Made by a program: the position numbers and the translations under genes. Source: Gymnogyps californianus (taxonomy: Eukaryota > Chordata > Aves > Accipitriformes > Cathartidae). Taken from it: DNA of 64,000 nt. Below, in pieces: positions 37,125-49,500 of this stretch (the stretch's first letter is position 1; the number at the start of each line of letters is the position of its first letter). Location of the stretch: the NCBI RefSeq assembly GCF_018139145.2, contig NC_059471.1:98706914-98770913 (forward strand). Direction: 5' to 3'. The notes beneath the pieces are model-generated. The model was not told the origin of the DNA, did no database searches, and saw nothing but the letters and a program-made list of their open reading frames with translations.

Positions 37125-40100
37125 TAAGGGCTTTGTAAGTTTAAAACATTACTTTCTCTCTTTCTCTAAGGATGCTGCAAGGAATGAGTCCAATATATGT
37201 TTAGTTCTGATTTACTTTTTTTCAGTGGTTAGCATTATACTGCATAGCAGAATATTAACCATCTGCCATGAATTTTCTTCACTGTTATTCCAGCTTTGAT
37301 AAAGTCTCTGAAAGATTTTCATTTGAACTTTAATCACCCCCAACTCATGTCCCTGGACATTCGTATGTAGGTTACTTATGCCTGACACTGAAATGAGCAG
37401 TGTTGCAACCAGGTCTTAATTGAAGAGTTGTACCTGTACACCGCTTATGTACAACAAACTGCTTTGGCACCCATCAGTCAACTACCTTAGAAACATGCCA
37501 GAGGAAGTGATCTCTAGGGAGAAGTTCCCTTTTCTGGTGCACGTGAGGGAAACAAGAAGTGCATCATTTGGAAAGGTGCAAGTTCCTCCATACTGAAATG
37601 TCTCACAGAGCAGGGAGCCATGGGCTCCCAGAGCACTTGGCAAATTAGCTAGGTCTGTATGCAAAACCTTCCAGGGACTGAGATCCCTTTTACATCCCTG
37701 ATATAATAACTTACGTTCACCTTCTGAAAATTCAAAAATGTCTCCTTACGGAGTAAAGAGGGTGGGGAAACCTAACTTCTAGCCCCTTCCTCCATTTTCT
37801 TCATCTAGTTATCTGCAGAGTTGAACACTTCCTTTTTGGGAGGGAACAGTGGTTCACTATGTCCTCACACTACTTTCAAAGAGAAGCATGCCAGCCCCAC
37901 ATCTCCTTTGCAGCAGAAACCCATCTGGGAAGCTTTCTAGCTCTGTCTCCTACCTCGAAGACCTTCGGCTATTGCCCTGACCTGGAGACTCCATTTTTTC
38001 TGTATTCAGGGGGAAATCTAGAGCTGTCTGTAGAGGATATGAAAGTATATGATGTCATTTGCAAATTCCAATCTCCTGTTCCTTCTATCGATGGCACTTC
38101 TGGATTCTGGACTAGCAGTTCTCAGCATCTCACCCTCTGCAGACTTCTTCTCTAGCTCTCAAAAATAGAAAATTGCTCTGGGATTTTTCCTGGAAGGCAC
38201 TATGAGTTTGCAAAAATGATTGCTGCAGAGGACCTCAACTGAATAGCAACCCTTGTGGGTGTGCTGCTACTCAAGAAAAACAACTTCAAAACTGTTGTGG
38301 AGTGTAACTATAACTGTATTTCATTTATTTCATAAATGCCATACAATATTACAGGCATAGATTAGTCAGTAAAGTCAGATGTGGGTGCTGGCTGGGGCTT
38401 CTGGCACTAGTTTGTTATGCAAACAGCGAACGGCAGTAGTAACTCACTCCTAAAGGTAATGGCAACATATATCTGCCTCCTTGTTTTTTGTGCTCAGTCT
38501 GCTTCTCGGAGCTGTCTGCACCTTGGGGCTAGTGTCAGTGGAAGACATACTGGTTCCAGCCATGCATATGTAATATTAAAAAGCCAGGAAGCTGTAGATG
38601 GCATCTCCCTCTTCACTGTCAGACCCTCCTCCTGAATACAGTAAGTACCATTTCACAGCAAGAAAGGGCCTTGTTATCTAGCTTCAAGTGTGGCAGTGAT
38701 ACAGCTGTGACTGATTGCTGCTTGATCTTCATCTGTTTGACTCAGAAATTGTTCACACTTTCAGCCCTCTGAAGGCTGGGTCCCGCCACAGATCATCCTG
38801 TATCTGGTCCTAATTCTTGAGGGCCCAGCTCAACTGAGTGCCTTCCGTGCCTGGCTCGTACAGACCCACTCCTGGAGGTGTGCTCTCGGGCAAGGGGGTT
38901 TGAACACTGGTTCAGAGAGGCTGAGACAGCAGGGGACTGGCTGTGGTCCTCACAGCTGCTTCAGTAACTGCTCAAGTGTGCAGATCTGAGGTTGTCCCTG
39001 GAGCTGGTCGTTGTTAGTCTCGTTGGGCCGGGATGTCTCTGCAGAGCTGGGATGTGTGCTGAGCACAGTGCTGGGCTCTGGGAGGCTTTGTGGAGTTGTC
39101 TGGTCTGTTCCTCTGGGAGAGGGAGCTTTAATGTGAACTCATGCTTCTTTTGGTTTTGATCACCCCAGGTGTTTCCATTTCTGGTGGGGAAATAGGTACC
39201 ACAGTGATGAAGGAAAGACTGGCCTTTAAAAGCTAACTGACACTATTTCGTGGAAACATTTTTGTTTTAAAAAATGAAAACTGTCTCTTGAGCCAGGATG
39301 AATGAACATGGAGGGAAAGGTTTTTGTCTTGGAGAGCATCTTTCTATGAAATCTCCATGCCCAAATTATTTTCAGTTTTGGCAGCCAAGAGGCTGGCTCT
39401 TCAGAGTCCAGTCCCCTGGAACAGAGATAAAATGGGGGGAAATCTCAAACTGAGGAGCCTTTCTTTTCCCTTCTGACCTTCCCCTACCCAGGCAGATGTG
39501 GCTCTCTTTGGCTTTTTCTTTTTTCTGAAAAACTCTACATGAAAAGAGTTAAGGAACCAGCTTTTTTACTTTGAGTTGATTTGTCCTCACTGTCGCGGAG
39601 AAGCTTTTACCTCCTCAGATCCTTACGAGTCATCCATGTGTATTCCCTGCATGGGCTCAGCATCCCTGTCTGTGAAATGGATTTGCAGGGCATTTGCTGC
39701 AGGCCAGGCTTCAAGCCTTGCAGGCCGGTTCCTCACACGCAGTTTCCAAGCTCGCCTGGGAAGCAGAGTGGCTGGCCCTGCGAGTAGGGCAGGTTGACCC
39801 TTTTCCTCTATATTATTTTTTCTGAGGAGAGCTGCTCCATACCTTCATGGGTAACAGCTTGCTGTTCCACAGAGGTGACCTTCAATGCAGGCTAGGCTCG
39901 GGGAGGCCATTTCTGTGCACAAGCTCTTGGACAGTGCAAGCTGTCACAGTGTGACCAGGTTGCAAACTCCTGGGCGCTACAAATTAGTTTTTAGCACTTC
40001 AGACAGACTCTTCAGGTGTTTTACGCAGCTGTTATCTCCATCTCTGAGTTTTTTCTGGAATGCTTTGCCAATAAAAAGCAAGATCCTCTATGTAACCTTT

Positions 40101-40859
40101 TCCCTGTCTTCTGGAAATCCCTCTAATTAAGAGGCTGGCTGTGAAAGTATCATTTTTGAAGTAAACAGGTTCACTTTCTGGATCTTCTTTTACAGATTTG
40201 ATACATCTTACTGTCCTATTTACTCACAAATGAGAATGAGGCCAAATCTGATCCTTTTCAGAAGCAACACGGGTTTCTTTTTCAGGGTCGCAATGACCTG
40301 TAAATGCTCAGACTTCATGGAAGCTGAGAACACCTAGTAGAGAAAAGGTTCTGTAGCAGCTCTTTCTCCCAAAGGAAGGAGTGTGGTCTATAACTGTCTA
40401 TTCATGGTCTATACCCGTAATGGATGGCTGTGCTGGTTTAGGTCTGACTCTAGGTGCCTCTTTACCTGGTACATAGATTTTCCTGTTCCCCACTCACACT
40501 TGTGCACCTCACTGGGAAAGGGAATAGAGACCCATGACCTCAGATGAACATCTTGAGGATGTCCACCAACCTGCCTGAATTAACAACTTTCTCATGTGAA
40601 AAAATGCAAATGGTATTTTCCTTCTTATGTCCATTCTACTCTTTCCATAATTGTATCAGTCCACATCCACCCTTACATGTGGCATCTCTGTTCCACACTA
40701 TTTGACTACCTGTCACGCAAAGCTGAAGTTGCGTCAGCAATACTGTGTTGTCTTTGCTAAGGCATTATCTAGGTAGTTTGATCCAGCTCCTGATGAGCCA
40801 TTTCATGCTAACCAAGAAACATAAGTAATGTTTACTCATTCTTGTTTTCCCCACAACAG
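37125..40859. other. Non-coding interval, no gene seen
   Basis: Single-copy sequence of mixed base composition, with a GC-richer patch at about 38750-39130. Open frames at 37859-38155 and 39576-39797 on the plus strand have no recognisable protein family and no good splice context. TGTGCTGGTTTAG at 40430-40442 faintly recalls an LTR start, but no LTR body follows. Confidence 0.5.
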
Positions 40860-41026
40860 GGGAGGTTAGTGCACTGCCACACTTTGCAGTGGACAAGAGA
40901 ATGCAAGATACTGTGGGAACAGGGGCAGGCACGGTCTTTGTCAGCAAACTCCAGACCTGCCCACAGTCCAGTGCGAGTACATCATCCTATATCAAAGGAC
41001 TACCAGGACTGGAAAAGTCTGACTAA
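40860..41026 (+). other. Exon-like segment, unidentified
   Basis: A pyrimidine-rich tract ending CCCCACAACAG is followed, in phase 0, by an open frame of about 55 codons beginning GEVSALPHFAVDKRMQDT and closing at a TAA near 41024. It could be a last coding exon, but I see no polyadenylation signal close by and do not recognise the peptide. The reverse strand is also open here, which argues for a locally stop-poor stretch rather than a gene. Confidence 0.15.
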
Positions 41027-43279
41027 AGGCAGCTCTTGCAACCTGCTTTCGCCATAGTGTGTACTTAGTCTTCTCATCCTGTACAGAGAAAGCTTATAGA
41101 TCAGAGTATGTGATTGCATAATAAAAGCTATCCATGAATAAGGAGACAGACAGATTTATAGTTTCATGGGTCCCTTTTGTTCTGATTCTTTTTGGTTTTT
41201 TTAGTGTTTAGTTGAGCAATGCAACTTTTTGAATGTAATTCTTTAAAAAAAAATCCTGGAAGATTGAAATCAAATCACATGAAGCCTTACTGAGCCTGTT
41301 GTACCAGTATTCATTTAGATTCCCAGTTCAGGTCTCAACCACATGAGCCCCATGAATGTCAGGGAACAGTAACTGCCTTTTCTTCTATCTATTATCCATG
41401 AGAAAAGACTGGAAGACAGACATTGCTAGGGGGTCATACACTGTTTGCTAGCTACAAATGCTTGAAGGATATTTCTTAGATTTTATTTCTGACTTTGGGG
41501 ACTGTGGTCACTTAGAGAGAGATGTCACTGGCAAGCACATAAACTTCGTACATTCATGTGGAAAGACAGTATGAGTCATTGGTGGAGACCTGAGTCTGCC
41601 ACCTTACAGCTGAAGTCATAATTTCACGTCTGCAGGGAGTGAAATATACAACTGCCAAAAGATCCCATCTCTAAAATGGGAAAAAGATTATATTGGCATA
41701 CTCCTCTCATGGAGAATGAGGTTTGAGACACAGTCTTTGTCCTTTGACTGGAAATCATACAAAGGCAAGTAACAAGGAATTCCCATGTTTGTCTGGAATT
41801 TCTAGTCGGTAGTACCTTCTTCTTCAAAGAGGGGCCAATATATCTGCACATCCTGTACACTGCCATGGCATGCTGAACCTTTCATCAGAGGCTACCATAC
41901 CTTCAGACAGCTTTGCAAGCCTGATGCAGCTGTGCAACCTATATGCTTCATTGGGACTTGAGAGCATTGCCATGTCTTTTTCTCACTCCATGCACGTGCA
42001 CAAACTGTGAGATTTTCCAGGAGACTGAGTGCATTACACAACCTAAGCCATGCATGTACACTGTGTCTATCCAGGATATCCCAGACTAGCAGAGGGATAG
42101 CTCGTCCATGTCCTGTCAGACCTCTGTCTTTGCATTGACTATATAGAAAGATCTGTGGAGCAAGTGCACGTGCTCCATGAAGCTGATGTTTGCCAGGCTT
42201 TTAAGAGTAAAAGTCTGAGGAACTTAGCCATGCACATGCAAATAAAGGTGTGGATGCTTCTAGGCTAGGCTGGAAGCATTAGCTGGTATCACTGGTAGGC
42301 ACCCCCTCAGCTTTGGCCCTGTATCCAGAGCAGTCTAGTCTGGGTGTGAGATTCCTCCTCCTTGACAAGAGCAAATATCTACTTCCTGTGTCATACTGCA
42401 GATATACAACTAATATCTGACAGTGCAATAGTCATTTGTTCCTGTTCTACAGAAATGGATGCTAGTTTTGGTCTCTGTAGTAGCTTCTTGGATAAGCATA
42501 CACTAACAACAAGTGAATCATCAGTGAGTATGGGAACAGAAATTCCAGGCAATGTGAAAGAATTCAAAGTAATGCAATTCAAAGGCATACGCATGAGAAA
42601 GAAACCAGTCTATGAGATCTGTGGACAAATGAGGTGCAGGTGCTGCACAGAGTCCTGTCTCACCCACTGGCACGACTTGGGATGTGTGGTGTTTGGTCCA
42701 GTGCTTTAAAGGTCTAATGAAATCTCCTGCTGTACCACATAATAAACAAGAGAGGTGTTGACTGACTGCGTACTGATTGCAGTTTATGAAATGAACAGCA
42801 GGTGGGAGAGAAGCAATATGCATCCTCTGGTAGACCTCCAGCTAACAATGCTACATCTGAAAATATGTAGCATGCTAGTACTGAAATCAAACCTTTTATA
42901 TCGCACTACTTGGAAATGGGGAGAGGTGGGAAGGAGCAGAATGGTGGGGTAGAGGAAGGGGGAATGTGAAATAATGGGATTTGTGTATGAAATGATTTTT
43001 CTTTTCAGTCTCTTTGCTCCTTCTTTTCCCATTTCATACTCATATTCCTCTGTTGCCTGACAGTTTTGTCATTCATCAGCCTTTCCCAAGCAGTCTGCCT
43101 CCAGATGATATCTGCCTACCTTGGTGGCAGACACCTCCCTGACTATTCATCTGTCTCTTGCCTCCTGCCTTTATGTTTTGTCAATCTGTTTATTTCAAAT
43201 CAGTTTCTCTGTGCCCCATCTTGCTCCTGTCCTTATGCCTATCCATCTATCTCCATTAAAATCTAAATATTGAATATCA
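41027..43279. other. Non-coding interval, no gene seen
   Basis: AT-rich sequence with no recognised gene or repeat. Alternating CATGCA/TGCACG-type words recur at 41990-42240 but do not form a regular array. Confidence 0.5.
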
Positions 43280-43500
43280 ATAAAAATAACACAGCCTGTT
43301 TGGGGAGGAGGTCATTTGTGTGATGCTTTATGACTGACTGTTGATTTGTGGTCAAACGCAACGGTCATAAAAGGGCTGTGAATCAGACAGATGACATAAA
43401 ATGCACACATCAGCAATTAAAATCAGCTGTATTATCTGGGCACCCAGCAGGGCTGCCTAGTTAAGGCCCTGCCAATGTTTTGATTATTACAACTCTTTAC
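43280..43500. promoter_or_regulatory. Candidate conserved element with paired GTCATAAA sites
   Basis: TTTATGAC at 43327-43334 and GTCATAAA at 43364-43371 are perfect reverse complements. A third related site, GACATAAA, lies at 43393-43400 next to CAGACAGATGAC, which resembles a MEIS/TALE site. GTCATAAA is the known preferred word of CDX and posterior HOX (group 9-13) homeodomains. The surrounding AT-rich, repeat-free sequence looks like an enhancer. The words are seen directly; function is inference. Confidence 0.35.
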
Positions 43501-46500
43501 AAGAATTCATGCTGTTCCTCTCTCCTCACCCCCACATCTAATATTTGACCCTTCCTCTCTTTCTGTATGGCTTAGCTTCTTACCCTATGTTTTGATTCTC
43601 CCCTGCAAGATATAGCTTCCTCGATCTTTCTTTCCCTCTGAGTCATTGCAATGCAATGCAAAATTGTCTCTCTCTCCTCCCTAAACGTAAATTGCATTTC
43701 TCCACTTCGGGATTCCTGCCAGCAATGTTTTTCTACCTGCCGTGTCCATTTCAAACACCTTGTCCTAGTGAAACCCCACCTGTCTCTATCTCTGTCCTTT
43801 CATTTCCTTACCCCTCCCTCGCTTCCCCCCTTGCAGAGGAAGGCGTTCTCATCGCCTGAGCGCTGCAGGCTGCTTGCAGCGGGTGGGAGGACCCCAGGAT
43901 TTGTGCGGAGCTTATGGACTGCAGCGGCACTTTGCAGGAGCACCGGGTCTGCCTGCTTGCAGCTGCTTGCAGAGAGGCTGCATGGAGATGGTGTCTTTCT
44001 CTATCACCTTCACGCTCACTGCACGCGCTCGCATCCCTCCTTTCAGCGTGCCTCACATTTCTCCCGTGTTTGACTCCTTCCCACAGGCTCTTCTCCCATA
44101 CTTTTTTAGTCTCTCTGGCTATTGAGCTCCACCACGGAAACGTTCCCTGAAGCACATGTGCAATCTGCTGTGGGGCTGTCCTCTCCATGCCGCACTGTAT
44201 TTTTGGAGCCAGTGTGGCATCTGCCACACATCTACCACTTACAATATATATTGAAAAGACCGTGTGATGCACAAGTATTGAAAAGACAATATGGTTATAT
44301 TTGAGTACTCACCTGTCTTCATGTCACTATAATATTCCTTCATTGTAAACACTTAGGCTGCTTTTAATGAAATGATTTAAGAGTGGCAACTAATCTATGG
44401 TAGTATGTCATTTAGTGTTGTGGGTTTTTTTGGCATCTGGCCAGTAGACAGTCTTCAGAGTAATTCTGTGCCTCTCATTTTGTAATGTAGATTTTCTTTT
44501 GGTCGAGAAGTTGCAAAAGGGGCTTGGAGAAAATCTCTTCCTGCATTCTCTTTGTGGCCATCTCTGGTCAAGGAGTGAATCAGAGATGGTGTCACCTAAC
44601 CACAAGCAGGTAATGCCATTTGAGACTCTCTAGAGTATCCAAAACACCAGCCAAGAGCTGGTAGATGTGATGCAGGCCCTAGGAGAGGCATGCAGCTTCC
44701 TGGTGAGGCAGCTGGGGGGATAATGACTAAATGATCTCTACTCCCTCTTGCCGCTGAATCCTGCAGTGAGCGTCAAAAATAGATTGTACTGAGAACATAC
44801 CCAGATTCCATGCTGCCACCTTCCCACCTGGTAAGAAACTCGCTTGCAAGGTGCAGGCATGGGCTATTTTAGATTTTTCAGCTGCTTTATTTCCCCATAC
44901 TAATCAGAGCCCGCAGTTACCATCCATGTAGCCTTAGAAGACCAACTACTGGTCTGGTAGCTAAAGGAATGAGAAGGAGGGAACTTTTGAGATGTTTTGA
45001 GAAACTTTGGATGGATTTGGAGGAACTCTGGAGAAAAGCCGCCTGCCTCCCAGCAAAACTTTTGCAGTCTATGAGATTTGAGCCTACCCTAATACTCCAG
45101 TAACACTCATGATCTTTGTTAAATGCAGGTCATTCCCGCTGGCAGAGCAGCATAAGGGAACAATGCACCTGCTTGTGCTGCCCGCATGGTGCATAATGAA
45201 GAGATTTTATTTTGTGTTTTGCGTGAAATGCAGATTTTTGCACGAAAGGGTACGAAATAATATATTTTAAGCAGTGAGTTCCAAACTTTCAACTCCTGAT
45301 CTGGCTTGCTTAGGCATATATCTTACATAACATACGATTACAATTTTCTGGTAGGAGTTTTAGAATTATCCAAAGTAATTAAAGAGGAACACCAAGGGAA
45401 AAAAAATATTTTTTTTTATTCTCTGTCCCCTCTCCTACTATCTAGCATGCAAAGAAATAAAATCACCCAGCCAGCTGCGCACCCCTAACCTCACAATTGC
45501 TGGAAGTGAGTTCTTCTGCTTATCCAGCGCTGTGCTTCCATTTCCAAACACTTGTGGCTGTCTGTGATTCCTGGCCTCACTAAAATCAGTGACAAAATGC
45601 TAACTAGCTACAGTGCTGCTGGATCTAATATTGATGGCAAATACTTAGGTTCCAGATGGGCAGGAAGATTTCCATTTTCCATATGCATTATTTCCATATT
45701 TTGTAGATTCACAAACATATTTTGCTTTAATCTATGGTATTTGTTTTGTTGTGATAGTGGACAGTAAATTATGCCTTGAAACTGATATTTTCAAAGCCCT
45801 GAGACCAGCTTTAGAAATGTTTCATGAAGTTCTCTGTATGTTTGTTTAGTGTTTGTTTAGCTTTAAAACTGCTTATATGCACTCAATATTGTGTGAGGTC
45901 AAGCCAAAAACATTAGGTTGCTTGCTGAGTCACCACTAAACAGACAGAGGCCTTCCTTAATTTATACCATGTCAAACCATATTGCAGTAATTTATTTTGG
46001 TGTTGTCTTCTCCAGTCCTTTGGTAAATGAATAGACCCTATTGATACAGCAGGCCAGATTAGGCATATTTCTCTTGAAGGAAAGAGGTTGGTTATCCTGG
46101 TTATGTGATACCAACCTGAACAAGCATTTGTCTGCATGCTACTTGGAAAAGTTAACTCAGCATCCGACTACAAAGGAGACATGTTAAACAGTATTAGCTG
46201 ATACGGCAAAGCAGCTGCAAGGCCCACCTGGCCAAAAGTGTTTTCCACTCCTTGCAAGTGTATGAGATGAACATGGCCTCATACTTGGGGATGTCGGCAG
46301 GGTGAGGCATCTGGGGCTGGAAGAAGTTTTCCCTCGTTAGCACGCAGTTCTGCTGCTGTAAAGCAAAGAAGGACGAGATGGGGGGGGAGAGGATGGGGGA
46401 AGAACACTGCCACAGAGGGAGGGATGCCAGGCAAAAACAGGAATAACAATTCCAGGGCTTAACTGAAGTGGCGAGTTCCAGGAAGATGATGAGATGACGG

Positions 46501-49500
46501 CATGGAGGGCTTGTGGCTCTTAATTTGCAAAAGCCTCTATTGCATGAGCTAGAAGGGTACCTGCCTGGGGAGGGAGGCAAGGAAATGACACTTGACATGC
46601 AGTATCATCAGCATGCCAGTCATGAGGCAGGGTGTCAGCAGCAGGGTGCTTTCAAGAAACTTGCCTCTCTTTGCAACCTTTAGCAGCCTCATCTACGCAC
46701 CGTTGCAGAGATTGGAGGTACGTGACGACCGTGCTGATGAGGTGATGGTTACGCTGACTGGGAGGTTCAGTGGTGAGACGCTTTCTGTCCGTATGCAGGT
46801 GGTTGTTGATGCTCCTGGCTGTTGTTTGGGAAGAAGTGCTTTGCTCCCCTTTTAGTTTAAAGAGGTGGCCAAATACAAAAGAAATTAAACATCAAAAATG
46901 CATGTCAGGAGAATCCTAGAGAAGCTAACAAAAGCCAGGAAATTCAGGGCTACTTTCAGCTAATGCTATGATTTTTACCAGCCTGGGGAGAACAGGGAAA
47001 AGGGTAGTCCCAAGGTCACTTCAAATCACAGGGCTTTGTGAAGCATTGCTACTGTTAGCAGAAGAGTTGAGCTGGCAGAGGAGAGTTGCAGAGGTACAGA
47101 CCTATAAAAATACATTATTAAAGAAAATCTGAATGAAATGGCAACCAGAATGGAAAATAGCAAATAATACTTACAGCATTAGAAATTCATTTCAGTTTTA
47201 TGGAATATAGCTTGGGTATAAATATAAAGCATTACATTAAAATTCATAATAACAGATTATAGTCTTCTCCACTATCTGTACCATTGCAGACAGTGTGCTT
47301 GCAAGAGAGCTAAGCTGAGCAATTTAGGGATAAGATTGATAATTCACGTGGCGGTTATTGGTGACTTCCTCCATTCACCACTTCAAAAGTAGCCGACAAG
47401 TAGCACCACCATCCCCAGCGACAGCCATCCAGACCATTCAGCCTGATATCAAGGATCAAATTGCTGTGGGTGCTGAGCAATGCTGAGAGGACTTGTGCTG
47501 ACACATGATAGTAAAGTAGATGGAGACACATGCCTGCCTCAACCTGAACTTCATCTGTCACTGCCAGCTTTTTGATCTTCTACAATTTTAATTAATTATT
47601 TTCTATAATTGTAGTGTATTCTAATGTCTCTTTAAGATTACTCCAGCTGAACTGGACACATATCTACATAAAACAGAAGTAGCAGCAGCGCAGCTAAGAT
47701 TTTGTCACAATTTTCCATTTAATAGAGCTTTACTAATCTTCTTGCTCTGTTGCTACCGGAGGCTTTTGGTGCTGCGTCCTGTGTGAGAGATAGGGATTGC
47801 TTTCTATTTCCCAGAATTCCTGGAGAACATAATTAAAATTGTCAAGGTGGGAGGGGAATGGATGATGTTACCCTGTATGTGGAGAGTAGTGATGAATGTA
47901 GGTATGGCTTGTTGCTGCGTTTCCTGTGGCTTCGGGTTCGAGAAACAATTACTGTTCCTAAGGTGCAATGATGACAAGGGTAACATTTTCAGCAGCCTCT
48001 GATGGGACATCATTTTTTAGTCAGTTGACAGATTTGAAAAACTTGCCTGAGGTATTTATTATGTTTGAACAATATTGTAAAATACGTTTTATATCCAAAC
48101 TTCATGATTACTGGCCTGAGCTCCAAGCTCATGTGATGTTTCTTGTGAAGCTAATATGCAACACAGAGCTGTTTTGCATTAGAATACTCTTTGATTTAGC
48201 AGTGTGAGCTAAGTGCTGCTGTAGGGAATACCTGGGCTGAGGAGTTATCTGAGTTTTCTTTCTCCAAAAAAGATGACAGAGTTCTTCAAAAGACGAACAT
48301 TTTGTAGTGAACGTTTCATAAGACATGAACGGTATTAGCATTGTGATCTGGAGAGGCAGGAAAAACTCACAGTTCTGATTGTCATGGGTTAGGGCACGGA
48401 TGTTTTGACTGGAGAAAAGAGTCACAGCAAGGAAGTACCAGCATTGCCTCCATATAAATACCTGGGGGTATTTATGTATCCTGTTAAATGCAAAAGAACA
48501 TAGAAGACATGTTTGCTTTCATCAGCCACAGCAAAAGGTGCTGCTCAGAACAGGTACAGTGAGTCGTTATTCAAAGTTAGTTGCTATTGCTGTTCTGAGA
48601 TCAGAAGTGAGGATCACTAGGGAATTCACACGGGGACCTCCCAACTTGATCATTCATGATGGCATCTCATGAGCTCTGAGATAAGTTCTACCGATTTCTT
48701 GTTGGTGTGCACTGACTGAGTACTGTGGCTGTAGATGTTAGCAGTGGAGGACGGAGCTTTCACTCTGAGTCAGATAATGTTGGGTTCCCACCTCGAGCTG
48801 TGAGCTGGCTCTGACTGTGCCTTTACACTTCCATTTTCCTGCCTAGATTCATCATCTCTCAGTGGATGTCAGCTCAAGGGAGTTCCAAAGAGTTATTTAG
48901 TTTCTCACTAACAGGCCACTAAGGGTCTCTGGAAAGCAAGGCAACTTTCTCCTGCCTATGTATGATGTGCCTGCTTGAGGCTTTGTGCCTTTGCATTAGT
49001 GTTTGATATGATAAACTTGTATTGATCCATGTCAGTTCACGCATTTTACTTGCTATGTTTAGTGAGCAAAACTCTAATGGTCGCCGGTTTGTGAGGATGT
49101 ATTTAATACCATAAATAAAAATAGTTATTACTGTTAATCAGTAGTCATAACCTTGGAATGAACTGCCTGGAGGATCTGGGCTTCAAATGGGTGGACAGCA
49201 CTGTGTTGAGAAGAGCACGTGCAATTCAAAATGTTAGCATTGGCTCCATCGCTGGCTGTGCAGCTGGATACATTTTATACTGGACAATGGTCCTTTCTGG
49301 GAGAGGGAAAAGGAGTTAGTTCATCATTCAGGGGCTGCATTCAGCAGCAGACAATCCACAGTGAGTCACTGCCGAAATGTATGGCAGGGCAGGAAATCAC
49401 AGCTGGCGGGAGTGATTGCCTCCCGTGCAGTTATGAAATATTCCCCCTGCTGCCAGAAACAGCCATCCCCCAAGATGAGCAAGAGGTGATATTTACCATC

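Noticed and set aside
40430..40442. TGTGCTGGTTTAG as the start of another LTR
   Set aside because: Similarity to the LTR start stops after about 12 bases and no matching body or duplication follows.
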